Of a DNA stretch of 51,000 nt, positions 43,001-51,000 are shown in pieces. The DNA is taken from assembly GCA_009746045.1 (NCBI GenBank), contig RPFO01000392.1, forward strand, positions 2,116,745 to 2,167,744. The letters run 5' to 3'. Position 1 is the stretch's first letter; each line of letters begins with the position of its first letter. This DNA comes from Mesostigma viride. Taxonomy: Eukaryota; Streptophyta; Mesostigmatophyceae; Mesostigmatales; Mesostigmataceae. The position numbers and the translations under genes are program-made. Under the pieces are notes generated by a model. That model was not told where the DNA came from and ran no database searches. It worked only from the letters and a program-made list of their open reading frames with translations.

Positions 43001-43372
43001 GAGGTGGCACCCCAAAACCCTTAAAAATTGAACTATGGTAATAACACTTGAAATTCATTTGCACAATGCTGAAATATGATTGCGGGCACTAAATAACATC
43101 TCTTGTGAGTTGTCCATGCACTTGTTGGGGGTACTACCCCCAAGTATACGCCAATATTGCGCTATAAATAGAAAAAGACGCTAATTAGGGCTGGGTATGC
43201 CCCAGCCAATGCACACATTTGTTGGCAACCAAAAATCAACCATTTGTAGTTCCCTGAGTGTGTAGCTTGCTGAGCTATTTACATCATGGAAATGGCAAAA
43301 CCTTGAACAGTTATTAATTTTCCCGCAAAACAGGTCTTTTTTTACCGGACATTGGGAATAAACATATCATAA
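43001..43372. other. AT-rich intergenic stretch
   Basis: No gene or clear repeat is seen. Base composition is more AT-rich than the gene-bearing parts. Confidence 0.4.
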
Positions 43373-44299
43373 CCTATAGTCAGCAAAATTGGTGCGAGAG
43401 GTCCCCAGTTCGATTCCGGTCGGATTCATTTGCAGATCGCGTTTTCCGCGTTTTCCGCGGCCCGGCACTGAACGCAAAGGTTTTCACCTTTGCGGAGTGT
43501 CTGATCAGAATATACGCTTGGCTGATTTCGATAGTACCGGCTACGCCCCCTTCTAAAGAAGGATTCAGCCGTGTTCAGCCCGTCTCACGGTGCGAGACTG
43601 AACAAGTCTCGCGTGCAGACACGTGTGTAGTACTCCTACACACAGATCTCGAGTGATTTATCTAGTACCAAATCCGAAAGGCTTGCATCACTCCCCGGAC
43701 AGGAGAACTTTTGCGGATGACTGTAGGTGTAAGTTGGCGATGCCATGGTAACCGGAGACGTCCGTCCTATAGTCAGCAAAATTGGTGCGAGAGGTCCCCA
43801 GTTCGATTCCGGTCGGATTCATTTGCAGATCGCGTTTTCCGCGTTTTCCGCGGCCCGGCAGTGAACGCAAAGGTTTTCACCTTTGCGGAGTGTCTGATCA
43901 GAATATACGCTTGGCTGATTTCGATAGTACCGGCTACGCCCCCTTCTAAAGAAGGATTCAGCCGTGTTCAGCCCGTCTCACGGTGCGAGACTGAACAAGT
44001 CTCGCGTGCAGACACGTGTGTAGTACTCCTACACACAGATCTCGAGTGATTTATCTAGTACCAAATCCGAAAGGCTTGCATCACTCCCCGGACAGGAGAA
44101 CTTTTGCGGATGACTGTAGGTGTAAGTTGGCGATGCCATGGTAACCGGAGACGTCCGTCCTATAGTCAGCAAAATTGGTGCGAGAGGTCCCCAGTTCGAT
44201 TCCGGTCGGATTCATTTGCAGATCGCGTTTTCCGCGTTTTCCGCGGCCCGGCACTGAACGCAAAGGTTTTCACCTTTGCGGAGTGTCTGATCAGAATAT
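43373..44299 (+). repeat. 393-bp tandem unit, 2.36 copies, with a tRNA-like segment
   Basis: Units start at 43373, 43766 and 44159 (partial, 141 bp). I see one base difference between them over most of the length (CGGCACTG or CGGCAGTG). Each begins with GGTGCGAGAGGTCCCCAG followed by TTCGATTCC, which resembles the anticodon-arm/T-arm half of a tRNA-Pro including a B-box-like promoter. A normal D arm is missing. Downstream in each unit are hairpins with arms GCAAAGGT/ACCTTTGC, CCTTCT/AGAAGG, GCGAGACT/AGTCTCGC and TGTGTAG/CTACACA. No protein is encoded. Confidence 0.9.
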
Positions 44300-45875
44300 C
44301 ATAAACACTTCAGATAAGGCCACAAAATCATGCGAAAATCCGGCTAACAGGGGGACAGCAGTGGTCCAAGTCCCAGGTCATTCCGACAAGTCTAGCTCAA
44401 GTTATAAGGTTTTGCGTGCTAAAACCTGAACATACGCTAAATGAGGTTTTTCTGTGTATAAGGCCACCTAGACATCATGTTTTCCATCCAAGAAGCCAAA
44501 AAACATGCCCAACTCGATCACACAACATAAGAAAAGGCTAGGCACCTCATCTGCCCTCCCCTGCCCTCAGCATGGCCAGCCTTGCCAGCGTGCGCATAGC
44601 AACACCATCGCTAGGCATACACGCACCAAGAGAGCATACACTAAGCTCAGCCCAAGGTTACCATGTAAATTTATGCCAAGAACTCAGCAAGTATACGTGT
44701 AAAAACCTTAGAAAGACTGCCCAAGCAATAGAGGCAACTGCAGCCTGCAAACTTGGCAGCAAAACATACATGTTGTCTGCCAAGCATTCACATCCTATCC
44801 AGCTTGCCTTGCTGCACACATAGCACTGATAGCAGGGAAGTCTTAATGGTTATAGCTCAAGGAAAGCAATGGAAACACCTATCTAATGCAATGCCACTCA
44901 TGCAGTATGGCCAGCAAAAGAACCACTCTCACCTTCCTTTCCAATAGGGCAATTTGCTAAGAAGCTGATGCCAGCTTGTTAGCCTCTAGGCACATGCCGG
45001 ATGTCGTTCTAAAACAGGCGTGTCAGATCCGGCACATAACAAAGCGTCTGAGCAAGCTCACGTCCAAAGGATTATGGAAAACAAATGTCAACACATTACC
45101 AACGACTTGACCTCGGCGCATTTAGCATGCCAGCCACAAACTACACGAAATTGTACGAAATAGCTAGGAATCTGACGATGCAACCGAAAGAAATGGAGCG
45201 CTTCCTGCAGGGAAACTGCCCGAAAAAAAGGCGAAAGGCCGACGTTAATGCACCTGCCTGCGTGGAAATGTTTCATGCATAAACTGGCACGCAAGCTCGA
45301 ACAATAAAAGACATCATCCATTGATCAGGCGAACAAGGAAGGTGCGCCTTCCGTGAATACGTCGAAGGCGACATGCGCAGGCCTGCGTAGGTTCTTACCT
45401 TGAATGCCGGAAATGTAAAAGAAACCGGGAAGCTTCGGCACAAACTCGACAACACCATTAAGTTAGCTTCATAATCGCTCTTTAGAGCCTACGTTGCCTC
45501 ACAATAGCTGCCGTAAACCTGCATTAAATTTCATGATCCGCAAGAGAAATTATATCCTGGACCCCCACGCCCGTAGGCGTTCGAGAAATTAGCGATATTG
45601 CAAACCGTAAACTTTCCGCCACGAAATGAGATCATCAACTAATCTTCTGCGAAATTCAAGCATTTTTTCTAGCTGTTTACGTGCCATATCGATTAATATT
45701 GCATAAAGGCATGCCGCCATGGCCACTTCCGCGAGGGTTGAGCGGTCCGGGCACACATTATACACCGTACGGACGGTACCGCGAATTTTTTGGCGCGGAA
45801 ATTAAATATTCGGCGCGCCACGTCCCCTTAAGAATTCATCTACGCCCTGCCTATAATGGCCATGGATGTTGCATT
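44300..45875. other. AT-richer stretch with small unassigned frames
   Basis: Apart from the 65-codon frame at 45085-45282 nothing is recognised. A second candidate frame at 44505-44702 has no domain. Confidence 0.35.
45085..45282 (+). CDS. Possible small protein or exon, 65 aa, unknown
   Basis: A frame from ATG to TAA has a non-repetitive, charged composition (TKLYEIARNLTMQPKEMERF, then the basic patch PKKRRK). No family is recognised. It could be one exon of a larger gene, a fragment of a mobile-element protein, or chance. Confidence 0.2.
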   Translation: MSTHYQRLDLGAFSMPATNYTKLYEIARNLTMQPKEMERFLQGNCPKKRRKADVNAPACVEMFHA

Positions 45876-46060
45876 AATTAATTAATTAATTAATTAAAAT
45901 CATAGCTCCGTTGGGAGCATATGTAACACATAGCCCTGAGAAAGGGGCATCTATGGGTTTGTAATACAATCAGGGCTACAACCTGCAGGTGGAGGATGTA
46001 CAACTGTCACCTGCTCTGGGTGCACAAGGTGCACCTGCACCGCCATGATGTTGCATTAAG
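45876..46060 (-). mobile_element. 5'-truncated retroelement 3' UTR
   Basis: The minus strand shows the 3' UTR of the ORF1-only type (GTGCACC, CCTGCAGG, AGGGCTATGTG), then the hairpin at 45900-45924 (arms GCTCC and GGAGC, loop CAAC) and a TTAA tail. Confidence 0.7.
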
Positions 46061-46065
46061 AATTA

Positions 46066-46300
46066 GCCCTGCCTATACAGAGAGTCACTCTCTGATGAGA
46101 AGCCATGCCTTAGCTTTTGTATCGCCACGTTGATCTTCCCTCACCATGACAACAGGCTCCCCCTAAGTAGCTGGGTATAGCTTGATAGATCATGGGGGTG
46201 CAGGTGCCCTGGTGCACCTCGAGCAAGTGTCGTTTACATTCCCACCCTTGCAGGAAGTAGCTTAATTAGAATGCCATATGCCCCTTCTCTGGGATTAATT
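46066..46300 (+). mobile_element. 3' UTR fragment of an ORF1-only element
   Basis: The order of blocks (AGTCACTCTCTGATGAGAAG, CATGACAACAGGCTCC, GTGCACCTCGAGCAAG, CATTCCCACCCTTGCAGGAA) follows 23950-24160. It breaks off before the hairpin. Confidence 0.7.
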
Positions 46301-46535
46301 AGCTATGCGTCAGCCTACCTATGGTATTGCACTGGTTGTATTGCACCCACAGTGTTGCGCCCCGGCATGATGCACCATGCCGTGGAGAGAGCGCTCTGTG
46401 GCCTGCCCACCTGCGGCAGTGAGAGAAGCTAGGGCGCCCTGACCCTCCTTCTCGCTGTGTATATAGGGTTGAAGGTTCCTTTACGGCTCTGTATTGGCAC
46501 CCACGTGACGCAGTCACGTGCTTATTAATAATTCT
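46301..46535 (+). mobile_element. Short element ending in the ACGCAG hairpin
   Basis: It ends in the perfect hairpin CACGTGACGCAGTCACGTG at 46502-46520, followed by TTATTAATAATT. The same hairpin and tail occur at 1726-1755. The body has no coding frame. Confidence 0.55.
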
Positions 46536-46556
46536 CTGGGATATGTGCTACATTTA
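46536..46556 (+). mobile_element. Left part of a retroelement 3' end split by a LINE insertion
   Basis: TCTGGGATATGTGCTACATTTA is interrupted after 46556 and resumes at 47031 with GTGCTACATTTA, then the hairpin ACTCC-CAAC-GGA and the tail at 47062-47076. Confidence 0.7.
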
Positions 46557-47030
46557 AATAAGTACTAAGTAAGTAAGTACTTGCGTGTCATGCGCAAAGG
46601 CATGCCACGGAGTACTATGCTAATCTCATTAGAAAAATAATTACACAAAAGTTTAAACAAATATCGTCTGCATATCATCCCCCGTTCGTTAATTAAGCAC
46701 TACTATGGGGATGTAGTCCTCATCCGAGCTGTCCTCTACTGTAATGGCAGACGAGGCGGTAGTGTAGCGGCTATCCTCAGGACCAATAACCTCCACCTGC
46801 GGACTTCTACCCTGGCTAGCAATGGGCCGCGGGGCCCGTGGGGAGAAAACAGGAGCATACCCCTCAGGAAGGTGCTTATCGCAGATGGCAGCCCGGATTT
46901 CTTCTTGTCAATCATGCGCGTTGTGCGGGCGCGGAGTACGGATAGTCCCAGAAGCCCTGCATCTTCAAGCAGTTGTGTCACATAGGTCCGGGTCGCGCCG
47001 CGCCGGTGCCCGGCGCGCACAAGTTTGCCA
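46557..47030 (-). mobile_element. 5'-truncated LINE of family C with 12-bp target duplication
   Basis: GTGCTACATTTA flanks the insert at 46545-46556 and 47031-47042. The minus strand encodes the last part of an ORF2, aligning with TFKEQLVEDMGGLGLSV of the LINE at 27319-29442 (here TYVTQLLEDAGLLGLSV). After a frameshift it ends in VEDSSDEDYIPIVVLN and a stop near 46698. A hairpin with arms CATGC and GCATG, loop about CTTTGC, near 46595-46610, precedes an ACTT-type tail. Confidence 0.82.
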
Positions 47031-47042
47031 GTGCTACATTTA

Positions 47043-47080
47043 CTCCCAACGGATTTCATGTTCCTAATTAATTAATACCT
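47043..47080 (+). mobile_element. Right part of the split retroelement (hairpin and tail)
   Basis: It completes the element begun at 46536. The hairpin at 47036-47061 is degenerate on its 3' arm, and the tail is CTAATTAATTAAT. Confidence 0.65.
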
Positions 47081-47104
47081 CTTCTCAGGGATATTAAAAT
47101 TAAA

Positions 47105-47696
47105 TTAAATTAAAAAAAGAAAAGAAGGGTGAAGGCGGTGGCACCCACGCAGTTCTACCTCACCTACCAGGCCCATTAGGGTAAGGAGCTGGTCCTTGAG
47201 CTCGTCGGCAAGGGTGGTTGACTGGTTGGTCAACGTCTCACCTGGCTTCTTCTGGGGGAAATGACGCATCACCAAGTGCTCGGCACTCGCGGCGAGCGCG
47301 GTCGGTGGCCTCCCGTTGTTTTGCCTGGCAAAGGTCTTCAAGCTCCTAGCTGGAGTTTTGTAGCCATGGCGTCAGTGGTCGAGGCGGTCGCTGACCGCAG
47401 CAGGTCACCGTAGGAGTGCGGCGAGAGGCTATCATTTGCCGGCCGGCTGGGCTGGGCTGCAATGGTGGCCGTCTGCGCTGTGCACAATCGCGGGGACCTG
47501 TGCGGCCAGGACGTCGGTTTGGTGGGCGGTGATGGCATCGAGCTTCTTGACGAGCAAGCCCCACTTGCCCTCCACCTGATTTAATAAGCGAGAGACAAGC
47601 GCAGCATGCATGCGCCTCAGATGCCTGCGCCGCGATCTGCAGTGCCGTGAACTGAGGTTGGAGCTTGTGGACGACCTTCGTTTCCACCGGGCCCAA
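47105..47696 (-). pseudogene. Broken ORF1 fragment, family B
   Basis: On the minus strand a block around 47341-47105 matches family B ORF1 (FPQKKPGETLT, LADELKDQLLTLMGL and the following GEVELRGCHRL). It then ends in an A/T tail. Upstream frames at 47338-47696 look like the preceding part of the same ORF1 in shifted frames. It lacks the C-terminal part of the RRM-like domain. Confidence 0.65.
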
Positions 47697-47699
47697 GGA

Positions 47700-47810
47700 G
47701 CTTGCGTTCCTGTGCTAAGAGCTGGACTATTTCGGCGCCACGCTTGCCCACGCTCCTTGCTATGATATGCTCACATGGGTCTTATTGCACCCACAGTTTG
47801 CCGGATCGTT
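47700..47810 (+). mobile_element. Family B 3' UTR, left part of a nested host
   Basis: The plus strand has CTCCTTGCTATGATATGCTC and CCCACAGTTTGCCGGATCGTT, the sense sequence of the 3' UTR seen in reverse at about 790-870. It stops at GATCGTT (47804-47810) and continues at 49758. Confidence 0.75.
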
Positions 47811-49757
47811 GAATTGAATTGAATTGAATTGAATTGTAACATAACTCCGTTGGGAGTATATGTAGCACATAGCCCAGAGAAGGGGCATATGGCCTATCAT
47901 ACATTCTAAGCTACTTCCTGCAAGGGTGGGAATGTAAACAACACTTGCTCTAGGTGCACTAGGGCACCTGCACCACCCAGAGTTTCAGGCAACACCCAGC
48001 GAAGGGGAGCCTGTCATAGGTGGGGAAGATCATCATGGCTATACAAGAGCTAGGACATGGCTTCTCTACAGAGAGCATCTCTCTGCATGGCATAGCATGG
48101 CGAAATTCTTAATGCAACATCCATGGGGGTCCCGTTATAGGCAGGGCTTGGCTAAATCCTGTAGACAACATCCATGGGGGCCATTATGGGCGCACATGCG
48201 CGTGGGCCACATGCTAGGCTAAGCCTGACTAATCTACACTACTGGTATGAATTCCCTAGTCTGGGGTGGCAGGAGGGGGCTGCCAGGGCTTGTGGTCAAC
48301 GTGGATGACCGCCCCCCTCCAGTATACCGGCTTCCCCCCTGCGCTGTGCCGGAGCTGAAGGTAGGCCGGCCATAGCTCGCGTCGCCGCTGTTGCTGGGCC
48401 AGGGTCAAGTCGTCGTCCAGCGTGAAGCGAGTCCTCGAGAGCTTCTTGCGGCATTTAAGGAACGACAGCTTGTCCGCCATGTACTTAAAGGTGAGGAGCA
48501 CGGGTGCCGGGCCAGCCTTCCCCCGCGCGCGGGGGAGGCGGACAGCCGACATGTCCAGCTCACCAGTGAGTAGCATGGGGGCAAGAATGTCGCGCTTAAA
48601 TGCCTCAAGAAGGGTCGTGGAGGTCTCACCTGCCGGCTGGTCGAAGTGCTTGACGATGACATTGTGGCTGCGCCGGGCGATGTCGGTTTCCTCGCGAAGG
48701 TCGAGGGCTTGTTGCTTGAGTTGTGCCGAGATGGTGGAGGTGGTGGAGGTGGTGTGCTGCTTAAGCAAGTCCGCCCAGGTGGAGGGAGCATCGCCGGCCG
48801 GGCCAGCAGACGCCGGCTGGGCGGCGATGTCCTTCACCGCCTGGGCGGTGAGGCCGGCGGTGTCATGCAAGCTCTCAAGGGCGTTGGCGGTGGCTTGAAG
48901 GCGTTGGTCGAGGTCGAGGAGCTGGGCTTTGATGTCGGCAGTGGAGGCGGAAATGGCAGTGGAGGTGGAGGCGGCAGCGGCGGAAATGTGAGGAAGTTCA
49001 GCAGCCAGCGTGCCACCCATTGCTGCGACGTCAGCAGCAAGGGGGGTCACGTGCTGCTGAAAGGCTTCCGTGAGGATGGAACGGAGGGTGGGGGCGGAGA
49101 TGGATGGAGCCCAGATCTCGTCGTCAGAGCGCTCGAGAAGGGAGTTGAGGATGGTGTGCTGGAGCTGGGGGCGGGGGCAGCCAAGCAGGGCGCCGTGGGT
49201 TTGCCAGCGGCTGCCGTTGCTGCCGATGAGGCGACCTTGGTCGTAAAGATGGAGGCACAGGTCGTAAAGCGAGGCGTAGTCCCCGTAGAAGATGCAGTCC
49301 ATAGCATCGTAAGGAGACAGGTTGTTCCAGTCGTGATCATCGACCTTGAAAGGGTGGGGCCGAAAGCGCGGTTCCGAGGGGCGGGACCATCCTGTTTTGT
49401 CGGCTGGGCGGGTGCGTTTCGGGTCAGGCGATGCCGATGGCGAGGCATTAAGCCCGGGAGGTTGCTGGGTGGCCACCAGTGCACGACTAGTGTCACCGCT
49501 GTCTACCGGACCTGATGGCGAAGCTGCAGCCGCAGCTGCCGCATTTTCATGGGCGAGCGCATCCGCCAAACTGCGTTGCGTCAAAGGACGTTTGCTCGTC
49601 ATATATTGCGTGTTAGATTCGGAAAATTATATCAGCATGTGCGTCTTAGAAAGACGAAGCGATAGTGATATTCACAGCTGAATTTGGGGCTCAAACGTGA
49701 AAGTTATGAGCTCCGCCGTCAGCCATGGCTACCTCGTGGCTCGTGGCTCGTAGGCCT
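47811..49757 (-). mobile_element. ORF1-only non-LTR element, complete, 7-bp target duplication
   Basis: This 1947-bp element has a 5' UTR (49757-49603), ORF1 (49602-48256), a 3' UTR of about 390 bp, the hairpin at 47839-47863 (arms ACTCC and GGAGT, loop CAAC) and an AATTC-type tail. GATCGTT occurs on both sides (47804-47810 and 49758-49764), and joining the flanks restores an unbroken family B 3' UTR. No endonuclease or RT is encoded, so movement would need proteins in trans. Confidence 0.87.
48256..49602 (-). CDS. Retroelement ORF1 protein, 448 aa
   Basis: This is an intact frame, homologous along its whole length to the protein at 22380-23810. Residues 1-75 are low-complexity with a basic patch (PKRTRP). 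A unique domain follows at about 85-170, then an Ala/Ser-rich helical part with TAGLTAQAVKDIAAQPA and a WADLLKQHTTSTTS block. The RRM-like domain spans about 305-415 (HNVIVKHF, VRLPRARG, PAPVLLTF, TLDDDLTLAQQQRRRELWP), with an HVDHKPWQ end. It probably binds the element RNA. The two proteins differ at many positions, yet both are intact, consistent with selection on ORF1. Confidence 0.83.
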   Translation of the reverse strand: MTSKRPLTQRSLADALAHENAAAAAAASPSGPVDSGDTSRALVATQQPPGLNASPSASPDPKRTRPADKTGWSRPSEPRFRPHPFKVDDHDWNNLSPYDAMDCIFYGDYASLYDLCLHLYDQGRLIGSNGSRWQTHGALLGCPRPQLQHTILNSLLERSDDEIWAPSISAPTLRSILTEAFQQHVTPLAADVAAMGGTLAAELPHISAAAASTSTAISASTADIKAQLLDLDQRLQATANALESLHDTAGLTAQAVKDIAAQPASAGPAGDAPSTWADLLKQHTTSTTSTISAQLKQQALDLREETDIARRSHNVIVKHFDQPAGETSTTLLEAFKRDILAPMLLTGELDMSAVRLPRARGKAGPAPVLLTFKYMADKLSFLKCRKKLSRTRFTLDDDLTLAQQQRRRELWPAYLQLRHSAGGKPVYWRGAVIHVDHKPWQPPPATPD

Positions 49758-49937
49758 GATCGTTAGCCTGTCCTTTTCGCTAGCCGCGCCCGATTGCAGC
49801 TGTGGCATGCCTTTGGCATGAAGGAGACTGGGGGTCTCTGCCCTTTCTCCTGTAGTGCACACACAGGGATTAAAAGCACTTCGGTGCTCCGTGACTCCCC
49901 AACGGGAGCACGAGTTTAATTAATTAATTAATTAATT
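49758..49937 (+). mobile_element. Family B 3' UTR, right part of the nested host, with hairpin and tail
   Basis: It continues from 47810 after the insertion. It contains GCTGTGGCATGCC, CTGCCCTTTCTCCTG and AAAAGCACTTCGGTGC, the hairpin at 49890-49912 (arms CTCCC and GGGAG, loop CAAC) and a TTAAT tail of about 22 bp. Confidence 0.82.
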
Positions 49938-50190
49938 TCGACGCATTCTTCCTTCGTCAGGGCCAGCCAGCGAAGGAAAGAAAAGAATTCGTGGCTTGGG
50001 AGGGAAGTTCGCCATTTGTGGGCGTGGCAGGGTGTCTCGGGGCTCTGGTGAGGCGCTTGGCGATGGTACGTCTGCTGGTGCCTGGGTTTGCGGGCCCAGA
50101 CGGCTGGGAAAGGACGATGGCGAGTGGGTTGGGCCGCTGGGAGCCGGAAAGCTCCTTTTCCAAACCTCGTTTCGCTTTTGGAGTCGTCAT
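49938..50190 (-). pseudogene. N-terminal fragment of another ORF1
   Basis: A minus-strand frame starts at 50190 (MTTPKAKRG) right behind a 5' UTR related to those of the two ORF1-only elements, at the same relative position as their ORF1 start. It is Pro/Ser/basic-rich and is cut off at the tail of the family B element at 49937. The remaining ORF1 is missing. Confidence 0.5.
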
Positions 50191-50207
50191 AGCTGCTTGT
50201 CACGTGC

Positions 50208-50429
50208 AAGTGGAGGTTATTGGCCCTGAGGATAGCCGCTACACTTCCGCCTCGTCTAGAGGACAGCTCGGATGAGGATTATGTTGTACATCCCCATCTA
50301 GTGCTTAATGGTTGGGGAATGATGCAGACGATATTTGTTTAAACTTTTGTGTAATTATTTTTTTAATGAGATTAGCTAGCATAGTACTCCGTCGCATGCC
50401 TTTGCGCATGACATGCAAGTACTTACTTA
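50208..50429 (+). mobile_element. Family C LINE 3' end with 12-bp target duplication
   Basis: CTTGTCACGTGC flanks it at 50196-50207 and 50430-50441. The 222-bp insert matches the last part of 46557-47030 (VEVIGPEDSRY end of ORF2, then the 3' UTR with GTTTAAACTTTTGTGTAATT), the CATGC/GCATG hairpin and an ACTT tail. It landed in the 5' UTR of the ORF1 fragment at 49938-50190. Confidence 0.82.
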
Positions 50430-50441
50430 CTTGTCACGTGC

Positions 50442-50605
50442 GTAACTTTTTCGATACTGCGTTTCAGCCGTAACCGATCATACTTGCGAGTGCGTCTGAA
50501 AAAGGCGCATCGAATGCAAGTGATCAGACTGAATTTGGGGCTCAGACGCAAAAGATCTGAGCTCTGCCGTCAGCCATACCGCCGTCAGCCATTTTCGTCA
50601 CGGAG
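50442..50605 (-). mobile_element. 5' UTR of an ORF1-bearing element
   Basis: It aligns with 49620-49735 and 22240-22380 (shared CTGAATTTGGGGCTC, GAGCTC.GCCGTCAGCCAT). Two hairpin positions are shared: GCTCAGA/TCTGAGC near 50548-50570 and GCGTCT/AGGCGC near 50490-50508. Together with 49938-50207 it forms the 5' end of one element, split by the family C insertion. Confidence 0.65.
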
Positions 50606-50694
50606 CATTACTAGCGTTTATGATATATATTGCAAGATGCTGCGCAAGACCCTTAACATCTCTCTATATAGCCCTGAAAGTCGTACGACTTTCC

Positions 50695-51000
50695 CTATAG
50701 ACGTTCTAGCGCGGCGGGGCGGACACAGAGCTATTAGGCTATCGGACATTATATCTATGCCGACGACGCCACCCTCTTTAATTGAGGGTACACTGAGCAC
50801 GTGCAGACCTGGCCATTGAGGCTCGAGAGTGGTGGGGCTGGAGGCCGGGGCGATCAGCAAGAAGACAGAGGCCCTGGCGGTCGGGCTTGACGACCCGCCA
50901 GACCTCTTCCTCCTTGATGGCTCTCGTGCCCCCTACTGGCCCCGCGTTCGGCTTCAGATGGTCATCCTACTCCCCAGCTGCAAGGCCGACATTGGCCACC
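50695..51000 (+). pseudogene. LINE ORF2 fragment with RT motif C, running off the window
   Basis: The plus strand matches the RT of 27319-29442 from GGADTE through IRLSDII, the catalytic YADDATLF and HVQTW to the LLDGSR and LPSC blocks. Two 2-bp insertions near 50731 and 50752, and later shifts, break the frame. Sequence upstream of motif C is missing, so the copy is truncated. Its 3' part lies beyond the window. Confidence 0.8.

Noticed and set aside
43373-43440. A complete tRNA-Pro gene
   Set aside because: The T-arm and anticodon-side sequence fit, but the spacing upstream is about nine bases too short for a D arm and several stem pairs fail, so I call it tRNA-like only.
48646-49515. Long plus-strand ORF of 289 codons, Gly-rich
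   Set aside because: It is antisense to the ORF1 at 48256-49602.
50677-50692. Perfect 16-bp palindrome AAAGTCGTACGACTTT
   Set aside because: It is a single occurrence in this window with no linked feature; it may be chance.

Overview
This window reads as nuclear DNA of a eukaryote, most likely a green alga. The genes are GC-rich and Ala-rich, they are split by GT-AG introns that fill up with minisatellites, and the spaces between them are packed with APE-type non-LTR retroelements. The species cannot be named from the sequence.

Four cellular genes can be supported. (1) 2354-9715, minus: a six-exon MINDY-3-type deubiquitinase of 694 aa. (2) 16253-21935, plus: a nine-exon UCHL3-type ubiquitin C-terminal hydrolase of 232 aa with all catalytic residues. 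(3) 32550-35320, minus: a two-exon membrane protein of 397 aa that I do not recognise. (4) 38188-41148, plus: an intronless 986-aa protein with a calponin-homology domain and coiled coils. Genes 1 and 2 both remove ubiquitin and are divergently oriented about 6.5 kb apart. Nothing shows that they are co-regulated.

The rest is mobile DNA. A LINE with an endonuclease/reverse transcriptase lies at 27120-30530, next to truncated copies at 30570-31404 and 31860-32110. Relics lie at 12690-13240, 46557-47030, 50208-50429 and 50700-51000. Two ~2-kb elements carry only an ORF1 protein (22226-24240 and 47811-49757). Several insertions can be resolved by target-site duplications: 12 bp twice, 10 bp, 7 bp and 6 bp.

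The most striking signal is a small RNA-like hairpin. It occurs in at least 17 copies, with a CAAC-type loop, one bulged base on its 5' arm and compensating stem changes, always directly before an AT-rich tandem tail. I read it as a shared 3' recognition element used by several LINE, ORF1-only and short element families. Other candidates are a 393-bp tandem unit with a tRNA-Pro-like segment and several hairpins (43373-44299), minisatellites that grow out of splice sites in the MINDY gene (including in-frame duplicated splice donors), a tandem A-B-C / A-C repeat (24328-26654), and a cluster of short GCCA..TGGC palindromes (10293-11260).
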